Below, piece after piece: positions 13,079 through 17,596 of a stretch of DNA of 17,596 bases. Both the position numbers and the translations under genes were made by a program. Numbering within the stretch: the stretch's first letter is position 1; each line of letters opens with the position of its first letter. The notes below the pieces were generated by a model. The model saw nothing but the letters and a program-made list of their open reading frames with translations, ran no database searches and was not told the origin of the DNA. Source of the DNA: JBGTKH01 sp041744735 (GTDB lineage Bacteria > Planctomycetota > Planctomycetia > Pirellulales > Pirellulaceae). Location of the stretch: assembly GCA_041744735.1 (NCBI GenBank), contig JBGTKH010000252.1, positions 1 through 17,596 of the forward strand. Reading direction: 5' to 3'.

Positions 13079-13573
13079 TCAGGATGCAGTCTCCCGAGGC
13101 GTGGTGGGCTGATATAACAGGGCGAACAGCTCTCGCAGTTCGCGCCGGGTGTATGGGTCAGTGGCACTGCGCTCCGGAAAGCGGTCGGCCAAATTGAATC
13201 GTTCCAGCACAAGCCGGGCACTTACGGCAACTGCACCGTTGACGGTGCCCTGGGCCTTCATCGTCGTCGTCGTTTCGTCTTGCTTAATAATCTCCGCCGT
13301 CACCGTTAGTAACTGGCCAGGCTGTACAAAATCGGCGTACTTCACGTTGCGTGCTTCCTTCAGCAGCACAATCGTGTGAGCAAAATCCTCGCTCTTGCGG
13401 ACCAGCCAAGCCCCGGCCTGAAACATCGTTTCCAGCATCAGCACGCCCGGCATCACCGGGAAGCGCGGAAAGTGATCCTTCAAATACTCTTCAGCCAGCG
13501 ACAGCCCCTTTACCGCCGTGATGCTGACGCCCGGTTTCAAGTCCACAATTCGGTCAATCAGCGTGAAACGCAT
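13079..13573 (-). CDS. fabZ: FabZ-type 3-hydroxyacyl-ACP dehydratase
   Basis: 164 residues from the ATG at 13573 (MRFTLIDRIVDL). I prefer this start over an in-frame ATG 27 nt upstream because it has GGGA close by and aligns with the start of the paralogue at 12470. It has the complete dehydratase site: His34 in DHFPRFPVMPGVLMLETMFQ and Glu48 in the same block, followed by QAGAWLVRKSEDF and a hotdog core (FVQPGQLLTVTAEII). The enzyme removes water from 3-hydroxyacyl-ACP in the cytoplasm. It is the first gene of the group FabZ, long ACP, FabZ-like (His lost), FabF-like. A TATACT hexamer at 13644-13649 on this strand, about 70 nt upstream, could be the -10 box of the operon, though no good -35 partner is seen. 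Confidence 0.9.
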   Translation of the reverse strand: MRFTLIDRIVDLKPGVSITAVKGLSLAEEYLKDHFPRFPVMPGVLMLETMFQAGAWLVRKSEDFAHTIVLLKEARNVKYADFVQPGQLLTVTAEIIKQDETTTTMKAQGTVNGAVAVSARLVLERFNLADRFPERSATDPYTRRELRELFALLYQPTTPRETAS

Positions 13574-13712
13574 CGTCAATCCCGCACTTGATTTCCGCAC
13601 GCTGTACGGTGATCAAAACTGGTGAAAAATTCATAAACGCAGCAGTATAACGTTGACTCGCGTTGAACACTAGCCCGACGCGCCAGTTTTGAAGTTGCGC
13701 TAGCATCAATTT

Positions 13713-13784
13713 GTAGCCGAATTCGCCAGAATTTGGTTTTCGAGTTCAACACAAGACCGTCCAAATTCTGGCGAATTCGGCTAC
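13713..13784. repeat. GTAGC...GCTAC element, copy 4, perfect 24-bp arms with flanking direct repeat
   Basis: The arms 13713-13736 (starting GTAGCCGAATTCGCCAG) and 13761-13784 are exact reverse complements over 24 bp with a 24-nt spacer. CATCAATT occurs at 13704-13711, just outside the left arm (one extra T between), and again at 13785-13792, directly after the right arm. This is what a target-site duplication looks like. It lies between the divergent fabZ-type and ptsI genes. Confidence 0.88.
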
Positions 13785-13823
13785 CATCAATTGCCGTGAT
13801 TGCCGGTCGGGCACATAATTGCT

Positions 13824-13848
13824 GCTCGGGTCAATGGACCCGAGCTAC
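13824..13848. repeat. small hairpin ending in GCTAC
   Basis: GCTCGGGTC (13824-13832) and GACCCGAGC (13837-13845) form a perfect 9-bp stem with a 4-nt loop, and TAC follows, so the right end reads GAGCTAC like the larger elements. It could be a further small member of that family in the leader region of ptsI. Confidence 0.6.
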
Positions 13849-14019
13849 GTTGCCACGGGCTAGTGTCTGTTTTATCATAATTGCCCAAATTCAATCTGGC
13901 CAGCAATTCCGGTGGAATACGGCCGGACTTTGCTAAGCACTTACGACGGCGTCAGTTACGTTCCGTGGCCGGCAACCGCTTGTTTGTATCGTCGGTCCTT
14001 AGATGATACATTTCATCTC

Positions 14020-15783
14020 ATGCGAAAGGGAATTGCCGTGTCGCCCGGTGTGGCGATCGGGACGGCGTATTGTCTGCACGAGATCTTCGTCAATCCCGAG
14101 ACCAAACTAATCGCCGACAGCGAGATCACGGGCGAACTGGCCCGTTACGAAACCGCGCGCGACCGCGCGGCGGCGGACCTGCACGCGCTGCAAAGGAAAG
14201 TGGCGGCCCAGGTTGGTCGAGATGAAGCCGCGATCTTCGCTGCACACGAATCGATTCTGCGCGACGCGGCCTTCACCAACAAAATCCGCACGTGGATCGT
14301 CGATGAACGGATGACGTCGCAGGCCGCCCTGCACCGACTGCTGAATGAATACACGTCGCTCTTCGCCCGTACGAAAGACGAGTACATTCGCGAGCGGTTG
14401 AACGATGTCCGCGATGTGGTCCTGCGTCTGAACGCCCATCTGACCGACGTGCTCAAGCCCGAATCAGCCGTGCTCACCGGTCCGCTAATCGTCGTCGCCG
14501 AGGAACTCCTGCCATCTCAAGTCGTGGCGCTGGGCCAAGCAGACGTAAAAGGCATCGTCACGCAAGCGGGCAGCCAGACCAGCCATGCGGCGATCATCGC
14601 TCGCAGCCGCGGCATCCCGGCCGTCTCTGGCGTGCGAGGCATCTTGAAGCAAGTTAAAACCGGCGACCGCATCGTTGTCGACGGCCGCGATGGACACGTG
14701 CTGATCGAACCCGACGCGGAAACACTCAGCGCCTATCGCAAGCTCGAACGCGAGTTCTTCGACCTCAAAGATCACTTGGCCGAAAACCGCGACCATCCGG
14801 CGATGACGGCCGACGGCATTCAACTGGAATTGCTGGCCAACATCAACAACGTGGCCGACGCTCGGGCCGCAACTTCGATGGGTGCCACCGGCATCGGGCT
14901 GTTCCGCACCGAGTATCTTTACCTAACGCATCCCGACGTGCCCGACGAAGACGAACAATTCGCCGTCTACCGCGAGATCATCACGACCGTCCCCAACCAC
15001 AACGTGACCATCCGCACGTTGGATCTGGGCGGCGACAAAACGGTGCCGTACTTGGGACACAGGCACCAGGAGGCCAACCCGTTCATGGGCTGGCGCAGCA
15101 TCCGGCTCTCGTTCGAGCATCCGGAATTCTTCGGCATACAGATTCGCGCGATCCTGCGCGCGGCCGCGGTGGCTCAGCAGTTGTCGGGCCACGTGCGCAT
15201 GATGTTTCCGATGATCACAGCGGTCGAGGAAATGCACCGTCTGCGCACGTTCGTCCGCAAAGCCTGCCGACAGCTCGAAGCCGACGGCAAACCGTTCGCC
15301 GAAGTTCCGCTGGGCATGATGCTGGAAGTTCCCGCTGCGGCGATCGCCATCAAGGAGATGTTAGAGGTAGTCGACTTTGTGTCGATCGGTTCAAACGATC
15401 TCGTGCAGTACCTGATGGCCGCCGACCGTGACAATCCGAAAGTCAGCCACCTCTGTCAACCGCTGGCCCCGCCCGTGCTGCGCGTGCTGTCCAGCGTGAT
15501 CAAAGCCTGCAACGCGGCCGGCAAACCGGTCACGCTGTGCGGCGAAATGGCCGGCCAACCCCGCGCCTTCGCTCTGTTGCTGGGGATGGGCCTGCGCAGC
15601 TTCAGCATGAGCCCCGCGTTTGTCCCCTCGATCAAAGACCTTGCCACGCACTTAACGCAAGCCCAAGCTAGTCAAATCCTGCGCCGCGCCCTAAAACTTA
15701 AGACCACCGGCCACGTCAAGCGTTTTATGGGTGACAAACTGAAACAAATTGCGCCAAACCTAGCCATGCTGGACACAGCCTAA
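14020..15783 (+). CDS. ptsI: PTS enzyme I, phosphoenolpyruvate-protein phosphotransferase
   Basis: 587 residues from the ATG at 14020 (MRKGIAVSPGVAIGTAYCL). A GTG at 13912 in the same frame would add 36 residues unlike the family. The chosen start puts the phosphorylated histidine of GSQTSHAAIIARS at residue 189 and the Arg of GLFRTEYLYL at 296, the same numbers as E. coli enzyme I, which supports it. Enzyme I takes phosphate from PEP and passes it to HPr. The N-terminal helical domain, the swivelling His domain and the PEP-binding TIM barrel (GGDKTVPYLGHRHQEANPFM, SIGSNDLVQYLMAADRDN, TLCGEMAG with catalytic Cys at about 507) are all complete. No HPr, EII or HPr kinase gene is in the window, so its partners must be elsewhere. 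Planctomycete enzyme I is often regulatory rather than for sugar import; that is inference here. Confidence 0.96.
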   Translation: MRKGIAVSPGVAIGTAYCLHEIFVNPETKLIADSEITGELARYETARDRAAADLHALQRKVAAQVGRDEAAIFAAHESILRDAAFTNKIRTWIVDERMTSQAALHRLLNEYTSLFARTKDEYIRERLNDVRDVVLRLNAHLTDVLKPESAVLTGPLIVVAEELLPSQVVALGQADVKGIVTQAGSQTSHAAIIARSRGIPAVSGVRGILKQVKTGDRIVVDGRDGHVLIEPDAETLSAYRKLEREFFDLKDHLAENRDHPAMTADGIQLELLANINNVADARAATSMGATGIGLFRTEYLYLTHPDVPDEDEQFAVYREIITTVPNHNVTIRTLDLGGDKTVPYLGHRHQEANPFMGWRSIRLSFEHPEFFGIQIRAILRAAAVAQQLSGHVRMMFPMITAVEEMHRLRTFVRKACRQLEADGKPFAEVPLGMMLEVPAAAIAIKEMLEVVDFVSIGSNDLVQYLMAADRDNPKVSHLCQPLAPPVLRVLSSVIKACNAAGKPVTLCGEMAGQPRAFALLLGMGLRSFSMSPAFVPSIKDLATHLTQAQASQILRRALKLKTTGHVKRFMGDKLKQIAPNLAMLDTA

Positions 15784-15874
15784 GTGCGCAAAGTCAATTC
15801 CTCCGCTCTCTCGGCTCCTTTGCGTTGTCTTTAGTCGCGGTCCGGGAATTAGAACGACGAAGTGAGAATTGTCG

Positions 15875-16885
15875 ATGTCGAAGCCTCGCATTGCCATCAC
15901 GATGGGCGACCCAGCCGGGATCGGACCTGAAATCTGTTTGAAGCTGCTCGCGACGCCGGCTGTGCTCGAGCGCTGCACGCCGATTGTAATTGGCGATGCG
16001 GGTGTGCTTGAGCGAGTTGCCAGCCAGCTAAGCTTGCCGATGCCGACCTGCATCATCTCGAAACGCGAGTGGGCAAGTGCGGCGGCCGAGACGAACCAGC
16101 CGGCAATTTTAGACCTTGCGGCCATCGATGCCGCATCCGTTCGACCGGGAACGGTGAATCGAGCGACGGGCCAAGCGTCGTATGAGTACATCGAAATGTC
16201 GATTACCGCGGCACTGGCCGGTCAAGTGGACGCCGTCGTCACGGGTCCGATTCACAAAGAGGCAATCAACGCGGCAGGCGTACCCTTTCCGGGTCACACC
16301 GAGATCTTCACCGAGAAGACACACGCGGCGCGAACCTGCATGATGCTTACTTGCAGTGAGCTAACCTGCAGTTTGGTGACGACGCACGTTGGTTATCGCG
16401 ATGTGCCCCCCCTGCTCTCTACACAGCGGGTGCTGGATGTGATCGAGCTCAGCCACGATGCCATGACGCGGCTGCGCGAGCGCCCCGTCAAATTGATCGT
16501 CTGCGGACTGAACCCGCACGCCGGAGAACATGGACTGTTTGGCGACCGCGAAGAGGAACGAATCATTATGCCGGCGATCGAAGCGGCTCGTGCAACAGGG
16601 ATTGATGTCACGGGACCGTCGCCGCCTGACACCGCCTTTCTGCCCGCGCGCCGCCGCGAGACAGATTGTTTTGTTTGCATGTACCATGACCAGGGACTCA
16701 TTCCGCTGAAAACCCTGGCCTTCGACACCGCCGTGAACGTTACGCTCGGCCTGCCGATCATCCGCACGTCGGTCGATCACGGCACGGCGCTGGACATCGC
16801 TTGGCAGGGGAAAGCGAACGTTACCAGCCTGATTCAGGCGGTGGAACTTGCGGCCCGGTTAGCGACCTACTCCGCAGGCCGGTGA
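15875..16885 (+). CDS. pdxA: 4-hydroxythreonine-4-phosphate dehydrogenase
   Basis: 336 residues from the ATG at 15875; a TTG two codons earlier is less likely. PdxA oxidises 4-phosphohydroxy-L-threonine with NAD(P)+ in the DXP-dependent pyridoxal phosphate pathway; the product is joined with deoxyxylulose phosphate by PdxJ. The family signatures are present in order: ITMGDPAGIGPEI at the start, VTGPIHKEAINAAG, FPGHTEIFTE, and the metal-ligand histidines His171 (TTHVGYRDVP), His215 (GLNPHAGEHG) and His271 (YHDQGLIPLK), then LGLPIIRTSVDHGTALDIA. Length is normal. It lies 91 nt after ptsI and 20 nt before the LamG gene on the same strand, so some co-transcription is possible, though the functions are unrelated. 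A PdxA2-type relative acting on other phosphorylated threonines or erythronate cannot be excluded. Confidence 0.95.
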   Translation: MSKPRIAITMGDPAGIGPEICLKLLATPAVLERCTPIVIGDAGVLERVASQLSLPMPTCIISKREWASAAAETNQPAILDLAAIDAASVRPGTVNRATGQASYEYIEMSITAALAGQVDAVVTGPIHKEAINAAGVPFPGHTEIFTEKTHAARTCMMLTCSELTCSLVTTHVGYRDVPPLLSTQRVLDVIELSHDAMTRLRERPVKLIVCGLNPHAGEHGLFGDREEERIIMPAIEAARATGIDVTGPSPPDTAFLPARRRETDCFVCMYHDQGLIPLKTLAFDTAVNVTLGLPIIRTSVDHGTALDIAWQGKANVTSLIQAVELAARLATYSAGR

Positions 16886-16905
16886 TTTCAGACTACGATA
16901 CGAGA

Positions 16906-17596
16906 ATGAAAGTGACGCACTCAAGACAAAAGACCGGAACGTTCGTATTAGAGTTGGGCAAGCGTGCGACGCTTGCGTTGCTGTATGTCGGCATTTTGAC
17001 AAACACACTCCGCGCGGAAGACTCGTCGCTCGTTGCGCGCTGGGACTTTGGGACGGAAGAATCCACGCCTCTGCTTTCGCACGGCGGCGTTCAGCGGGAT
17101 CAAGCTGGGCCCGTGCCGCCCGAATTCCCGGACTTCGCCGAGAACAACATCGCTGTGCACCTCGACGGCAAGGGGGCTCATTTCTCGATGGACGATCCGG
17201 GGCCGAATAGCAAGTACGATTTCACCAACGGCGACGCGATCACGCTGGAAGCCTGGATCAAACTCGACGGCATTCAAAGCAATAGCCCCATGTATGTGAT
17301 TGGCAAGGGACGCACCGGTTCGCCGCGTTTTCCTGCCGACAATCAGAACTGGGCGCTGCGCGTCGTGGGCGCCAATGGCGTTGCCAAGATCAGCTTTCTG
17401 TTTGCCACCCCCGTAGGACGGATTGCCAATCCGTCCTCCTCTTCCTCCCCAGCCGACGCACACTGGCATCGCTGGACTTCCGTTAACAGCTTCGACGCTG
17501 CCGGCTGGCACCATGTCGCGGTGGCCTATCGCTTTGGCGATCCCGCGTCGATTCACGGCTGGATCGACGGCCAGCCGACGGCCGGTGCCTGGGACA
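16906..17596 (+). CDS. secreted LamG-domain protein (N-terminal part)
   Basis: The frame is open from the ATG at 16906 to the right edge, 230 codons. The N-terminus (KRATLALLYVGILTNTLRAE) looks like a signal peptide with a long basic head, cleaved near residue 37. The next part, SSLVARWDFGTEESTPL, then FTNGDAITLEAWIKLDGI, NWALRV, AAGWHHVAVAYRFGDP and IHGWIDGQPT, is a typical LamG/concanavalin-like jelly roll of the kind planctomycetes place in front of PSCyt2/PSD1 domains. Whether those follow is beyond the window. Within the domain, residues around PVGRIANPSSSSSPAD are encoded by a copy of a palindromic repeat, probably an insertion into a surface loop. A second perfect palindrome (16958-16976) lies within the signal-peptide codons. 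It starts 20 nt after pdxA; the ribosome-binding site is weak. Confidence 0.85.
   Translation, partial: MKVTHSRQKTGTFVLELGKRATLALLYVGILTNTLRAEDSSLVARWDFGTEESTPLLSHGGVQRDQAGPVPPEFPDFAENNIAVHLDGKGAHFSMDDPGPNSKYDFTNGDAITLEAWIKLDGIQSNSPMYVIGKGRTGSPRFPADNQNWALRVVGANGVAKISFLFATPVGRIANPSSSSSPADAHWHRWTSVNSFDAAGWHHVAVAYRFGDPASIHGWIDGQPTAGAWD
16958..16976. repeat. palindrome in the signal-peptide codons of the LamG gene
   Basis: GCAAGCGT (16958-16965) and ACGCTTGC (16969-16976) form a perfect 8-bp stem with a 3-nt loop, about 50 nt into the coding sequence. It may be chance or a short repeat element. Confidence 0.45.
17413..17437. repeat. GTAGGACGGATTG palindrome inside the LamG coding sequence
   Basis: AGGACGGATTG (17415-17425) and CAATCCGTCCT (17427-17437) are exact reverse complements around a single C; GT precedes. 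It is translated in frame as VGRIANPSS without a stop. It resembles the intergenic sequence at 6217-6235. Confidence 0.75.

Larger units (their letters stand above)
13574..14019. other. divergent intergenic region between the fab-like operon and ptsI
   Basis: About 445 bp that should hold promoters for both directions. It contains the perfect inverted element at 13713-13784, the hairpin at 13824-13848 and a TATACT box on the minus strand. I cannot identify a convincing ptsI promoter or ribosome-binding site. Confidence 0.55.

Noticed and set aside
13912..14019. GTG start for ptsI, 36 codons upstream
   Set aside because: Enzyme I begins close to the GIAVSPGVAIG block; the downstream ATG gives His189 and Arg296, as in E. 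coli.
16948..17556. 202-codon minus-strand frame containing a RIGNPSYGGG peptide
   Set aside because: It is antisense to the LamG gene, whose frame shows a signal peptide and LamG blocks; the peptide comes from the palindromic repeat read on the other strand.

Overview
The window looks like a chromosomal segment of a planctomycete, probably near Pirellulales. The main clues are a secreted PSCyt2/PSD1 (DUF1549/DUF1553) protein followed by a Tat-signal DUF1501 protein, an ECF sigma factor of the planctomycete-rich sig-70_X6 type, a tiny Cys-rich lipoprotein-like protein ending in an NPPSIG motif, and many intergenic inverted repeats bounded by GTAGC...GCTAC. This placement rests on gene content and style; no rRNA gene or other phylogenetic marker was available.

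Layout. 1-2522 (minus): a PSCyt2/PSD1 gene followed by a DUF1501 gene cut by the window edge. 2523-3220: intergenic, with a candidate promoter, one GTAGC element and a good minus-strand terminator. 3221-4365 (minus): an unusual calcineurin-like phosphoesterase and a small two-helix membrane protein, which should share that terminator. 4650-4946 (plus): the small Cys-rich exported protein. 4984-5883 (minus): an unrecognised protein with a C-terminal membrane anchor. 5884-6686: an intergenic region with a 31-bp tandem array and possible gene debris (a kinase-like SPEQ fragment and a zinc-knuckle-like small ORF). 6687-7388 (plus): an ECF-like sigma factor. 7592-8584 (minus): an IS110-family DEDD transposase, with a strongly structured leader at 8585-8820. 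8935-9726 (plus): a secreted coiled-coil protein. 9807-10322 (minus): a GNAT acetyltransferase.

10531-13573 (minus) is a dedicated acyl-chain operon in transcription order: FabZ-type dehydratase, unusually long acyl carrier protein, second FabZ-like protein with the catalytic His replaced by Tyr, and a FabF-type ketosynthase. Repeat elements sit in two of its three internal gaps. 14020-16885 (plus) carries PTS enzyme I (ptsI) and 4-hydroxythreonine-4-phosphate dehydrogenase (pdxA). A secreted LamG-domain protein runs off the right edge and contains a repeat element inside its reading frame.

The strongest leads are the FabZ/ACP/FabZ-like/FabF operon with an active-site substitution, the pseudoknot-capable leader of the IS110 element (a bridge-RNA candidate), and the GTAGC...GCTAC repeat family. 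One copy of that family is flanked by an 8-bp direct repeat, one has a tandemly amplified arm, and a related palindrome lies in a coding sequence.
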